DNA from: Mycobacterium sp. AZCC_0083
GTDB taxonomy: Bacteria > Actinomycetota > Actinomycetes > Mycobacteriales > Mycobacteriaceae
Direction: 5' to 3'
Assembly: GCF_014202335.1 (NCBI RefSeq)
Contig: NZ_JACHGP010000001.1
Span: forward strand, 357,804 to 421,803
Length of the DNA: 64,000 bases
The notes under the pieces are model-generated. The model had not been told where the DNA came from and did no database searches. It saw nothing but the letters and a program-made list of their open reading frames with translations. Positions 8,047 through 16,989 of the stretch are shown here, one piece after another (position 1 is the stretch's first letter; every line of letters begins with the position of its first letter). Made by a program: the position numbers and the translations under genes.

Positions 8047-9464
8047 CTTCCCTGGGTAACGCAATGTCGGACACAGCCGTCCAATCGGTCGACGTGGCGT
8101 CCTTGCCGCTGCCACCACGCAATCCGCTGCCTTACTGGCAACGTCTGAGGGCATTGCGGGTTCTTCACACCGGGCAGGAGGCACTGCGGGATTCGGGTGG
8201 CCCGGTGACTAGTGTCGGTTTGGGTCCGAAGCGGCTAGTTACGCCGGTGGTGCTGATCACCTCGCCGGCAGGAATCCGCGACTTCTTGGGCCGCACCGAA
8301 GCGTTCGTCGAAAAGATGATCGTCCACGAAGAGATGCGCCATTTGTTGGGCGGCAACATGTTCGACCTTACGCACGAACCGTGGCTTCCGCGCCGACGAG
8401 CACTACAGCCAGTCTTCACCAAGCAACGCGTTCAGGCGTTCGGCGGCGACATGTTTCGGGCCGCCGACACCATCGCCGCAGGCTGGTCCAATGACGGCGA
8501 GATCGATCTCGACGCCGAATGTCGCCGGCTGACCTTGCGGGCATTGGGCCGCTCGGTGTTGGGGCTGGACCTCGATGAGCACGCTGATGCGGTCGCCGAA
8601 CCGGTGCGGGTCGCATTGACCTATATCGCTGACCGCGCCTTGCGGCCTTTGCGCACCCCGCGGTGGTTACCGACACCGGCGCGGCGACGGGCCCGAGCCG
8701 CCGCCGCCGCCCTGCACCAACTCGCTGGCGACATTCTGCAGGCGTGCCGCGCCGATCCCACCGTTGAGGCACCGCTCGTACACGCCCTGATCGCGGCCAC
8801 CGACCCGGCGACAGGTCGTGGGCTCTCCGATGACGAGATCCGTAATGAGCTGATCGTGTTCCTGGTGGCCGGCCACGACACCACCGCTACGACATTGGGT
8901 TACGCGTTGTGGGCGTTGGGGCGTCATCACGAATTGCAGCGACGCGTCGCCGCCGAAGTCGCCGAGCTCGGGGACCGCGACCTCACCCCCGATGACGTTC
9001 CCCGATTGGCATACACGGTTCAGGTGCTGCACGAAGCCCTGCGCCTGTGCCCGCCGGCCGCCGCGGTTGGCAGGATGGCGATGCGAGACCTCGCCGTCGG
9101 CGGCTACCGAATCCCGCGTGGCACCACGCTGATCGCCGGCGTCTATGCGGTGCACCGCGACCCTCAACTCTGGGATAACCCATCGGTATTCGACCCCGAC
9201 CGGTTCACGGCGGCAAACTCGAGAACACGGGACCGCTGGCAATATCTGCCATTCGGAGCCGGTCCACGATCGTGCATCGGAGACCACTTCGCGATGCTCG
9301 AAGCGACGCTGGCGCTGGCCACCATCATCCGGCGAATGGAAATCCTTTCCCTACGAGCGGATTTCCCCGTGGCCGTACCGTTCACCACGGTCGCCGCAGA
9401 AGCCATACCCGCCAAAGTAATGCGCCGTCGCGCACTTTGCAGTCAGGCCGTGAAACGGTGTTGA
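8043..9464 (+). CDS. Cytochrome P450
   Basis: A 473-aa soluble P450 with all signatures: I-helix AGHDTTATTLG (about 276), K-helix EALR (about 331), the PERF-region FDPDRF and the haem loop FGAGPRSCIGD with Cys near 411. Length and the LTHEPWLPRRRALQPVFTK region fit the classical bacterial class. The physiological substrate cannot be told. ATG 8043 overlaps the upstream gene's stop; a second ATG at 8067 is possible. It is the second gene of a small operon opposite the SARP-type regulator and is followed by a LuxR-type regulator. No ferredoxin gene is adjacent, although the redox fusion at 12764 is nearby. Confidence 0.9.
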   Translation: MTSLGNAMSDTAVQSVDVASLPLPPRNPLPYWQRLRALRVLHTGQEALRDSGGPVTSVGLGPKRLVTPVVLITSPAGIRDFLGRTEAFVEKMIVHEEMRHLLGGNMFDLTHEPWLPRRRALQPVFTKQRVQAFGGDMFRAADTIAAGWSNDGEIDLDAECRRLTLRALGRSVLGLDLDEHADAVAEPVRVALTYIADRALRPLRTPRWLPTPARRRARAAAAALHQLAGDILQACRADPTVEAPLVHALIAATDPATGRGLSDDEIRNELIVFLVAGHDTTATTLGYALWALGRHHELQRRVAAEVAELGDRDLTPDDVPRLAYTVQVLHEALRLCPPAAAVGRMAMRDLAVGGYRIPRGTTLIAGVYAVHRDPQLWDNPSVFDPDRFTAANSRTRDRWQYLPFGAGPRSCIGDHFAMLEATLALATIIRRMEILSLRADFPVAVPFTTVAAEAIPAKVMRRRALCSQAVKRC

Positions 9465-9638
9465 AACCCAATGGCGACCGACAGCATCCCCCACTGTGGC
9501 CGACGTTCGCACTCCGGCGGACATCGGATTCTCGAATCGAACCAAGCCGTATCCCGGCACGGCGAAGTCTGCTGGGCAGCAAACGAGGAACTCGATGAAC
9601 AAGCCCCACCATCTCACCTCCTTGTTTCACGCACGATC

Positions 9639-12386
9639 ATGACACCGACGGACGTTGGCGCCGCGCGGGTCGCACCGAAGGTTGACCTGTGCCTGGAACC
9701 GCTGCCGCTGCTTAGGAGCCTGTCCGCCCGACAGTTTCAGCCGTTCCAGACGCAAGAAGCCGCTGATATTGCGCATCTTCCGGCGCCGCTGACCAGTTTC
9801 ATCGCGCGTGCGGCGGAAGTCGACGACGTGCGACGGCTGATCGCCGTGAGCCGGTTGGTAACCCTGAGCGGAGCGGGCGGTGCGGGCAAGACGCGTCTGG
9901 CGATGGACGTTGCCTGCAAGATGGCGACCGGGTTCGCAGACGGAGCGTGTCATGTCGATCTCGGGTCCATCTCACACCCCCATCTCGTAGCGGCCACGGT
10001 TGCTGGCGCGCTCGGATTAGCCGATCAGCGTGGTCGCGCTGGGATGGAAACCGTGCTGCGGTTTGTCGGTGATCGACAGATGCTCCTGCTGCTGGACAAC
10101 TGCGAGCACCTGCTCGATGGCAACGCAGCGCTGGTCAGCGCCCTCATGCGCGCCTGCCCGAACATGAAGGTCTTAGCGACTAGCAGGGAGCCGATTGGCG
10201 TCGCCGGCGAGGTCACCTGGCGAGTGCCTTCGTTGTCACTGATCGACGAAGCGGTCGAGTTGTTCACCGAGCGAGCCCGTCTGGTGCGGCCCGCGTTCAG
10301 CCTTACTGACACGAACAGGGCCACTGTCACCGAGATCTGCCGGCGCCTTGACGGCATGCCGCTGGCCATCGAACTCGCTGCGGCGCGAGTGCGCGTCCTG
10401 TCGCCGACCGAGGTCCTCGATGGCCTGGACGACCGCTTCCTTCTCCTGACTGGTGGCGCACGCGCCGCGGCACCCCGTCAACAAACGTTGCGGGCGTCGG
10501 TCGACTGGTCGCACGCGCTACTGTCACCGCCTGATCACATCCTCGACCTGCTGACCATGCTGATCGACAAATCGTTGGTGGTAGCCGACGACCACCAGAC
10601 CTATACCAGGTATCGGCTCCTGGAAACGGTGCGCCAGTATGGATTCGAGAAGCTCGGCGAGTCTGGTGAAGCAGAGAAGGTACGCAACCGCCATCGCGAC
10701 TTCTACACGCTCCTAGCGGTTCTGGTGGACACCCCGGCGCAGAGCGGCCACAAGCCGGGCCTCATGCGAGCGTTACGAGAGATGGACAACCTTCGGGCCG
10801 CCTTCGCCTGGAGCCGCGAAAGCTCCAGTACCGAGGTGGCGCTGATCCTGGCGTCGTCGTTGCAGCAGTTGTGGCTTGCCTTCGGTCGCGCTAGCGAGGG
10901 GCTGGCCTGGTTTGACGCCGTCCTGACCGACGGCGAACATCACAGCGATGTGGCGTCCACGGTCCGGGCTCGCGCGTTCGCCGATAGAGCCGTGCTCCAT
11001 AGCTGGGCGATGGGCACCGAACGCGCGGACCAGGCCGAACTAGCGCTGGCCATTGCCCGCGAGTGTGGCGATCGCGGGCTCCTCGCCCGCGCACTCACCG
11101 CCCGCGGCATTGTCGCCGCCCATCACGGCGAGCCGGTTCAGCAGTACTTCGGCGAGGTGGCTGAATTGGCCCGCGCGGTGGGCGACCGGTGGCGACTCAG
11201 TCAGATCCTCGGCTGGCAGGCGAACGTGGGGTTCCTGGCCGGGGACCCGATCGCAACACGCGCGGCCGCCGAAGAAGGCGGTGGCGTCGCCGACGCCATC
11301 GGTGACCGGTTCGTTGCGCGCCAGTGCCGGACGTGGGCCGCCTGGGCGCAGACAGTCACCGGTGATTTCGCTGGAGCTACAACGCAATTCGGCGCGGCGA
11401 TGGACGGGACGAAGGCAGACCACGACTTGATCTGGTGGGTGCTCAGCGTCCATTGCGAGGCGCAAGCGGCGGTGTACCAGGGCGACCTGGCCGGGGCCCA
11501 GGCCGGCCTCGCCGAGGCGATGCCGGCTGTCGCCGAGCTCGGTGCGCTGTGGCGTGGCAACTCAAACGGGGTGGCGGCCGTCGCGGCGCTGGCCGCGGGC
11601 GATGTTGCCGGAGCCGATGCCGCCAGCCGCGCGGCATGGGAGGAACTGACTCCCGTCCCGACGCACCAGCACATGCACGCCTTTCTGCTCGCTGAGGTCG
11701 CCCTGGCACGCGGCGATCTGCTGGCGGCTGGTCACTGGGCGGACGAGTCCGTTTCGGTCGTAGCCGGGTGGCATCGCGTGCTGTCGTTGACCACCCGCGC
11801 CCGCGTCGAGATGGCCGGGCACGAGCCTGACCTCGCCGACCGCGATGCCCACGAGGCGCTCGCTCTCGCCGCGAGTCTCGCGGCGAATCTCGGGATTCCC
11901 GACGTACTCGAGTGTCTGGCCGCCATCGCCGGCGCTCGCGGCAGCCACCCGCGATGCGCGCGCCTATTCGGCGCCGCCGAGAGCATCCGTCGACGGATGG
12001 GCACGGTCCGCTTCAAGGTCCACGACGCTGACCATGAACTCTCGCTGCAGTCAGCGCGTAATGTAATGGGCAACAATGACTTCGACGAAGCATTCGCCGA
12101 GGGTTGCGCGCTGTCCACCCGGGACGCGATTGCCTACGCGCAGCGGGGCAAAGGACAACGCAAACGCCCACGAACGGGCTGGGCATCGCTGACCCCCGCG
12201 GAGCGCGACGTCCTCCGCCTCGTTTCCGACGGTCTCGCCAACAAGGACATTGCGAAACGGCTCCTCGTCTCACCGCGCACCGTGCAAACCCATCCCACCC
12301 ACGTCTACACCAAACTCGGACTCACCTCGCGGGTACAGCTCGTCCAAGAGGCATCTCGCCGCAACGACTGGTCAGGCGCTCGATGA
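9639..12386 (+). CDS. LuxR-family transcriptional regulator with NB-ARC-like ATPase
   Basis: A protein of about 915 aa. The ATPase part has Walker A GAGGAGKT and Walker B LLLLDNCEHLLD, then DGMPLAIELAAARV typical of STAND regulators; TPR-like helices follow, and the C-terminus carries a LuxR HTH (SLTPAERDVLRLVSDGLANK). Two oddities are visible. The segment between ASVDWSHALLSPPD and HILDLLTMLIDKSLVV is about 35 residues shorter than in relatives, removing the usual winged-helix strand. The second HTH helix reads VQTHPTHVYTKLG where relatives have HLTHVYTKLG, placing a proline in the DNA-binding region. The start is uncertain: an in-frame ATG at 9471 exists, but neither start has a clear RBS. 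It may be impaired. Confidence 0.75.
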   Translation: MTPTDVGAARVAPKVDLCLEPLPLLRSLSARQFQPFQTQEAADIAHLPAPLTSFIARAAEVDDVRRLIAVSRLVTLSGAGGAGKTRLAMDVACKMATGFADGACHVDLGSISHPHLVAATVAGALGLADQRGRAGMETVLRFVGDRQMLLLLDNCEHLLDGNAALVSALMRACPNMKVLATSREPIGVAGEVTWRVPSLSLIDEAVELFTERARLVRPAFSLTDTNRATVTEICRRLDGMPLAIELAAARVRVLSPTEVLDGLDDRFLLLTGGARAAAPRQQTLRASVDWSHALLSPPDHILDLLTMLIDKSLVVADDHQTYTRYRLLETVRQYGFEKLGESGEAEKVRNRHRDFYTLLAVLVDTPAQSGHKPGLMRALREMDNLRAAFAWSRESSSTEVALILASSLQQLWLAFGRASEGLAWFDAVLTDGEHHSDVASTVRARAFADRAVLHSWAMGTERADQAELALAIARECGDRGLLARALTARGIVAAHHGEPVQQYFGEVAELARAVGDRWRLSQILGWQANVGFLAGDPIATRAAAEEGGGVADAIGDRFVARQCRTWAAWAQTVTGDFAGATTQFGAAMDGTKADHDLIWWVLSVHCEAQAAVYQGDLAGAQAGLAEAMPAVAELGALWRGNSNGVAAVAALAAGDVAGADAASRAAWEELTPVPTHQHMHAFLLAEVALARGDLLAAGHWADESVSVVAGWHRVLSLTTRARVEMAGHEPDLADRDAHEALALAASLAANLGIPDVLECLAAIAGARGSHPRCARLFGAAESIRRRMGTVRFKVHDADHELSLQSARNVMGNNDFDEAFAEGCALSTRDAIAYAQRGKGQRKRPRTGWASLTPAERDVLRLVSDGLANKDIAKRLLVSPRTVQTHPTHVYTKLGLTSRVQLVQEASRRNDWSGAR

Positions 12387-12459
12387 CTCGCTGCCATGTG
12401 CAGGTCCGCAACGACCAACGACCCCCTTGAGGACGTAGGTAGTTCGCGCAGCGGAATTG

Positions 12460-12475
12460 CAGTAGTCGACTACTG
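12460..12475. promoter_or_regulatory. Perfect 16-bp palindrome upstream of the redox operon
   Basis: CAGTAGTCGACTACTG is its own reverse complement and lies 73 bp before ATG 12549 in the 162-bp gap after the LuxR gene. A short direct repeat (ACGTAGG at about 12433 and 12484) brackets it. A dimeric regulator site is likely; the regulator is unknown. Confidence 0.4.
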
Positions 12476-12548
12476 GCGACATACGTAGGCACGCAATCGA
12501 GAATTTTCAGTAACCAGGTTTACCCACATCACCAGCCAGGGGGAACAA

Positions 12549-12770
12549 ATGTCCACCAACGAGGGGGCGTCGTTTCGTCGCACTCACAGTGAACCGCCCG
12601 TCGGAAACCAGGAATCGACGAGTCGCGTGGTCGTCCCCTTCCGACGTCGCGTCGACGACAAGGGAGTCGATGACGGGCTTCCTCGAGCAACTGACGGCGT
12701 CGGCGAAGCCGAGGAAGTCACGACCACCCGTCGGCCCGACCCAGCGGGCGGGGAGGTCCTGTTGTGGTGA
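12549..12770 (+). CDS. Small hydrophilic protein coupled to the redox fusion gene
   Basis: A 73-aa, strongly charged protein (many Arg, Glu and Asp; no cysteine or membrane segment). The start ATG 12549 follows a good RBS (CCAGGGGGAACAA). The stop overlaps the GTG start of the 912-aa redox protein by 7 bp, so translation is probably coupled. I recognise no family. It could be a partner or chaperone of the membrane redox protein, or merely a leader peptide that tunes its translation. Confidence 0.5.
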   Translation: MSTNEGASFRRTHSEPPVGNQESTSRVVVPFRRRVDDKGVDDGLPRATDGVGEAEEVTTTRRPDPAGGEVLLW

Positions 12771-15502
12771 TACATGCGCAGCCCAGCAGGGTTGCGGTGT
12801 CGCCGTTGACCGACGCCGCGCGCCGGTCGCCCGTCCTCGCGGTGGCCGAGCGGGTGCTCGGCATCGACTCCACGGGTGAGCGCCAGTTGTTCCCCACCTA
12901 CACCGAGCTGCCGACCAAGATCCCGCTGCGCGTCTGGCAAGTGATCCGCGTCGGAAGCATGGCGGGCTACCTCGCGGTGATCGCCATGCTGTTCGTTCGC
13001 CCCGCGGCGGGCCTGTTCGCCTTCTTCCACGTGATCGTTCCGCTGTTCCCGTTGCTGATCTTCGTGGCGCCCGGAGTGTGGCGCAACATCTGTCCGCTGG
13101 CCGCCGCGAATCAAATTCCCCGCGTGCTGGGCTTTGGCCGAGACCGCACCGTGCCGGACTGGCTGCGCAACCGCAGTTACCCGATCGCGGTGCTGTTGTT
13201 CTTCGGGATCGTTGCGGCCAGGTTCTCTGGTCTGGACGACAACGGGACCGCGATGGGCGTCGTGCTCGGTGCGGTGGTCGCGGTGGCCTTCGCGGGCGGT
13301 GCCGTCTTCAAGGGGAAGAGCGGCTGGTGTAGTAGTTTCTGTCCGCTGCTGCCGTTGCAGCGCGCGTACGGGCAGACCCCGTTGCTCACGGTGCCCAACA
13401 GTCATTGCCCGACGTGCGTCGGCTGCGCCAAGAACTGCTACGACTTCAAGCCGCGCGCCGCATACCAGGCCGACCTGGCGGACCCCGATCCCCGCTGGAG
13501 TGCACCACGCAAACTCTTCGCCGCGGCGCTGCCCGGCTTCGTCCTCGGCTTCTTCGTCCTGGCCGCTCGCCTGGACACCCCGCAACCGCAAAAGTACGGG
13601 ATGCTAAGCCTTTTCGTCCTGGTAAGCGTGGGCGTGTTCTTCGCGCTGGAGGGCATGTCGGCATTGAGCCCGCCCACGCTCACGATCACATGCTCGGCGG
13701 CGGCGCTGAATATCTTCTACTGGTTCTCCGCCCCCGCTTTGGTCAGCACGCTCGAGCAGATCACTGATCTGCACGCGCTTTGGTTGCGGTGGCCGATCAC
13801 CGCCACGATCGCCGTACTGACGCTGCTGTGGATCGCGCGCACCAGGGTGAGCGAGCTTCAGTTCGCCTACACCACGGGGGTGCGATCCGAGCCGATCCTG
13901 CTGAGGTCCCCCACGCTGCGCGCAACGCCTCGCTCCGTAACCGGAGTGCAGGTGCGTTTCGAACCGCACGGCAATCTGGTTACCGCCGACGCCGGCACGA
14001 GCCTGCTGGAGATCGCCGAGAAACACGAGCAACCGATCGAAGCGGGCTGCCGCATGGGCATCTGTGGATCCGACCCCGTCGCAGTCCTGGACGGCATGTC
14101 CAACCTGTCGCCTCCCGAGCAGGACGAACTCGACACGCTACAGCGCCTGGGCCATGGCAGGTCCACGCGGATGGCGTGTCGGGCCAGGGTCCACAGCGGC
14201 GTGGTGCGCGTTTCGATGAGCCCCGAACCGGGCGTCGAGCACAGCGAAAGGCCAACCCGCTACGACCGGTCCATCGGCAGTGTCGTGGTGATCGGCAACG
14301 GCATCGCGGGGGTGACCGCCGCCGATTTCATTCGCCGCGGTCACCCGGACTGCGAGATCCATATCGTTGGGCAGGAGCCACACTCGCTATACAACCGGAT
14401 GGGGATCTCCCGGCTCGTGCACGGCCGTTCGGCGATGGTTGGCCTGCATCTGCTGCCCGAGCACTGGAATGCCGAGCACGGCGTCACGGCGTGGCTGAAC
14501 ACAGTGGCCACCCGGATCGATCTGCGCTCACAGCAAGTCTTGCTCGGCACACGCGAGACGCTGCGCTATGACCGGTTGATTCTCACGATGGGCGCCAGCG
14601 CAGACGTTCCGCCGATCGACGGACTGAGCCGTCCCGGCAGCTTCGTCCTGCGCAAGGCAGAAGACGCGATGAACATCCGCGCTTACGTTCAAGAACATGG
14701 CTGCCGCCGCGCCGTGGTAGCCGGGGGCGGACTGCTGGGCCTGGAGGCCGCCGTCGCGCTGCACCGACTCGGCTTACGGGTCACGGTGCTCGAACGGGGC
14801 GCGCGCCTGCTAGGGCGCCACGTCGACCCACGGTGCTCTGAGCTTGTCGCCGATCAATTCGCAAAGGCTGGGATCGAGATATCAACTGGGGCCGAACCAG
14901 CCCATGTCTGCGGCCCATCCGCGGTGACCGGCGCAGTGCTGACCGACGGCCGCGTCTTGCCGTGCGAGGTCTTCCTCGCCGCTACCGGTATCCGTCCGAA
15001 CGTCGATCTGGCCCGCGATGCGGGCGTGCCGGCCGCCCATGGCGTGCTGGTCGACGACCGAATGCAGACCCGCGTTCCCGACGTGTTCGCCGCCGGAGAT
15101 GTTGCAGAGCACGCTGGCCGTGTGTTGGGGCTATGGCCCACCGCGGCCGAACAGGCACGAGTTGCTGCCGTCAACGCGCTCGGCGGCAACTCGGTCGTCA
15201 GCCCACAGATGCCCGCGATGATCCTGAAAGACGTTGGTTTTGACCTATTTTCGATCGGCCGCACCCACGCAACGTCACGCGATCAGGTCATCGTCGTCGA
15301 CCGTCCGGCGATCCCGTCGTATCGACGACTCGTACTGTTCGAGGACCGCGTGATCGGAGCAGTCATCCTCGGCCACCATCCCGAGAACCGCACTGCGGTG
15401 CAGAAGGCAGTGCGGACCGGGACCATGCTCGGTGCTCCGGCCCAAAGGGCGTTACGCGCGGGTGACTGGGGCGTGATGGGCGAAGTGGCAGCTACGGTAT
15501 GA
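12764..15502 (+). CDS. Membrane Fe-S / [2Fe-2S] ferredoxin / FAD oxidoreductase fusion
   Basis: A 912-aa three-part fusion. Residues about 50-360 contain several membrane helices and cysteine motifs recalling NapH/NosR/CcoG electron-transfer proteins: NICPLAA (C110), CSSFCP (C189, C193) and the 4Fe-4S set C215-x2-C218-x2-C221-x3-C225. Residues about 395-485 form a plant-type ferredoxin domain. Its loop has C429 and C434 with Asp at 437 where the third Cys normally sits, and a final C472. From about 506 there is a NAD(P)H-rubredoxin-reductase-like flavoprotein with GNGIAG, a second Rossmann motif GGGLLGLEAA and VFAAGDVAEH. Electron flow between NAD(P)H, flavin, Fe-S centres and the membrane is inferred; the acceptor could be the nearby P450. 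GTG 12764 is preceded by GGGGAGG. Confidence 0.8.
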   Translation: MVIHAQPSRVAVSPLTDAARRSPVLAVAERVLGIDSTGERQLFPTYTELPTKIPLRVWQVIRVGSMAGYLAVIAMLFVRPAAGLFAFFHVIVPLFPLLIFVAPGVWRNICPLAAANQIPRVLGFGRDRTVPDWLRNRSYPIAVLLFFGIVAARFSGLDDNGTAMGVVLGAVVAVAFAGGAVFKGKSGWCSSFCPLLPLQRAYGQTPLLTVPNSHCPTCVGCAKNCYDFKPRAAYQADLADPDPRWSAPRKLFAAALPGFVLGFFVLAARLDTPQPQKYGMLSLFVLVSVGVFFALEGMSALSPPTLTITCSAAALNIFYWFSAPALVSTLEQITDLHALWLRWPITATIAVLTLLWIARTRVSELQFAYTTGVRSEPILLRSPTLRATPRSVTGVQVRFEPHGNLVTADAGTSLLEIAEKHEQPIEAGCRMGICGSDPVAVLDGMSNLSPPEQDELDTLQRLGHGRSTRMACRARVHSGVVRVSMSPEPGVEHSERPTRYDRSIGSVVVIGNGIAGVTAADFIRRGHPDCEIHIVGQEPHSLYNRMGISRLVHGRSAMVGLHLLPEHWNAEHGVTAWLNTVATRIDLRSQQVLLGTRETLRYDRLILTMGASADVPPIDGLSRPGSFVLRKAEDAMNIRAYVQEHGCRRAVVAGGGLLGLEAAVALHRLGLRVTVLERGARLLGRHVDPRCSELVADQFAKAGIEISTGAEPAHVCGPSAVTGAVLTDGRVLPCEVFLAATGIRPNVDLARDAGVPAAHGVLVDDRMQTRVPDVFAAGDVAEHAGRVLGLWPTAAEQARVAAVNALGGNSVVSPQMPAMILKDVGFDLFSIGRTHATSRDQVIVVDRPAIPSYRRLVLFEDRVIGAVILGHHPENRTAVQKAVRTGTMLGAPAQRALRAGDWGVMGEVAATV

Positions 15503-15570
15503 CCACCTGGGCAACGTAGGCGCGCCCCAAGATTCAAGAGGCTTTGTGCAGTCCGGGCGAGGCTAAGACC

Positions 15571-15605
15571 GCGTCAAGCCCCAGCTCGTCGCCGGGGCCT
15601 GACGC
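15571..15605 (+). terminator. Hairpin at the right edge of the accessory segment
   Basis: GCGTCA-AG-CCCC pairs with GGGG-CC-TGACGC around an 11-nt loop, with one 2-by-2 mismatch. It lies between the convergent redox fusion and right-copy DUF4333 genes and ends one base before the TAG of the latter, so it probably ends transcription from one or both sides. There is no U tract, which is common in mycobacteria. Confidence 0.45.
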
Positions 15606-15917
15606 CTAGCCGACCCGCTTGGTGTTGATGTCGAACAACACCTGCTCGCCCTCGACCTTGAGCACCTTCATGTGCGCGGAGTAGTTGCCGTCCGGGCCGG
15701 TGAACTTGCAGTCGAACTCCTGACCCACCTTCGCCTCGATACCGTCCGGGCACGTCACGTCGGTCGGCTTGAAATCGGTCTTCTCCGATACCAGGTCGAC
15801 GACGGACTGCGCGGCGCCGTCGGGCTTGATGGTCGAGGTGCCACACGCCGCGAGCTGCAGCGCTGCGGCGCCGATCAAGACGGCGGCGCCGCAGCGGATG
15901 CCAAGAGTTCGGGTCAT
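15606..15917 (-). CDS. DUF4333 lipoprotein, right (native-context) copy
   Basis: A 103-aa lipoprotein identical in protein sequence to the left copy at 1980-2291: lipobox LQLAAC, then a DUF4333 domain with two cysteines. Here it follows the intact flavoprotein gene by 55 bp on the same strand and is the last gene of the MMPL/type III PKS/methyltransferase/flavoprotein run. The five coding differences between copies are all synonymous, which points to purifying selection or recent homogenisation. Confidence 0.85.
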   Translation of the reverse strand: MTRTLGIRCGAAVLIGAAALQLAACGTSTIKPDGAAQSVVDLVSEKTDFKPTDVTCPDGIEAKVGQEFDCKFTGPDGNYSAHMKVLKVEGEQVLFDINTKRVG

Positions 15918-16146
15918 GCTGCGGATGGTGCTAGAACGTTGGTCAGAGGTCAATAGCAACACGGCCTTTGGCCTACTCGGCCAACTGATTGACGAGCCCG
16001 GCGAAGACGGCGGGCAGCGCGGCGGCCGCTGGCACGATCCTCGAGCGCACCGACGCGTGCGTGCTGGCCCGCAACAGGCCCGCCGTCAACAGGCGGTAGC
16101 GGCGGGACATCCGACGCCACTGGCGGTCGTAGTCGCCGGGCCGGTC
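15607..16146. repeat. Right 540-bp direct repeat flanking the accessory segment
   Basis: Counterpart of 1981-2520 (98.1% identical, same orientation). It covers the DUF4333 gene without the first base of its stop codon on the plus strand, the 55-bp spacer and the last 58 codons of the flavoprotein gene, which continues intact beyond 16146. Confidence 0.9.
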
Positions 16147-16989
16147 GCCGACGACGCAGCCCACCAGCAATTCGGCTGCACCGAAGGCGATCCCGAGACC
16201 CTCACCCGTCAACGCGTCGACGTAGCCGGCGGCATCCCCGACCAACAGCACCCTGCCCGCAGCCCTGGCACGCACCTTCTGCCGCAGCGGGCCGGCGGCC
16301 CGATCGTGGTCATGCGGACAACCCTTCACCCGGTCCGCGAGGGCGGCGAAATCACCGAAGTGACTGTCGAACCCGCCCCGACGGGAGGTGAGGATGGCGA
16401 TGCCAACGCAGTCATCGGCGACGGGAGTGACGTAGGCCTCGGACTCGCGGCCCCAGTGCACTTCGACGTGATCGGTCCACGGCGCCACATGCACGTGCCT
16501 GCGGATACCCCACCGCCGCGTGTCGCCGGACGGAACCTCGAGACCCATCGTCCGGCGGATCGGCGAATGCAGTCCATCGGCCGCGGCGAGGTACCGGGCC
16601 TGCAGCCCACCGGCGTGTACCGACTCCGCGTCCTGGGTCACGTCGTCGACTTCGCCCTGGATGACGCGCACCCCTGCCGCGTTCGCGGCGTCGGCGAGTG
16701 CGGCGTGCAACGCGGTCCTGCGCACGCCCCGCCCGGCACCGGAACGGAACGATGCGCTCACCGACCGCCGACCGTCGAGATACGTGATGCCGCCCAACGG
16801 GTTTCCCTGCGGCCGGACGCCGAGAAGGTCCAACTGGGCGACGGTGTGCGGCATCAGACCTTCCCCGCAGGCCTTGTCGATGGCGCCGCTGCGAGGCTCG
16901 ATCACGACCACTTCCAGACCCGCCCGCACCCCGTGCAGTGCAGTGGCCAGTCCGGCGGGCCCGCCCCCCGCAACGATCAGGTCGATCAC
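15973..16989 (-). CDS. FAD-dependent oxidoreductase of the geranylgeranyl reductase/monooxygenase type
   Basis: A 338-aa flavoprotein from GTG 16989. It has the dinucleotide fold IVAGGGPAGLATALHG at the N-terminus, the CGEGLMP motif after the first FAD segment, and the second FAD motif RVLLVGDAAGYVDALTGEG. These are typical of geranylgeranyl-reductase-like and phenol-hydroxylase-like enzymes. Its start overlaps the methyltransferase stop as GTGA. Next to a type III PKS and an ICMT-family enzyme it fits the SrsC-like hydroxylase that oxidises alkylresorcinols to quinones in the phenolic-lipid pathway of Streptomyces griseus; that assignment is by context. Confidence 0.8.
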   Translation of the reverse strand: MIDLIVAGGGPAGLATALHGVRAGLEVVVIEPRSGAIDKACGEGLMPHTVAQLDLLGVRPQGNPLGGITYLDGRRSVSASFRSGAGRGVRRTALHAALADAANAAGVRVIQGEVDDVTQDAESVHAGGLQARYLAAADGLHSPIRRTMGLEVPSGDTRRWGIRRHVHVAPWTDHVEVHWGRESEAYVTPVADDCVGIAILTSRRGGFDSHFGDFAALADRVKGCPHDHDRAAGPLRQKVRARAAGRVLLVGDAAGYVDALTGEGLGIAFGAAELLVGCVVGDRPGDYDRQWRRMSRRYRLLTAGLLRASTHASVRSRIVPAAAALPAVFAGLVNQLAE

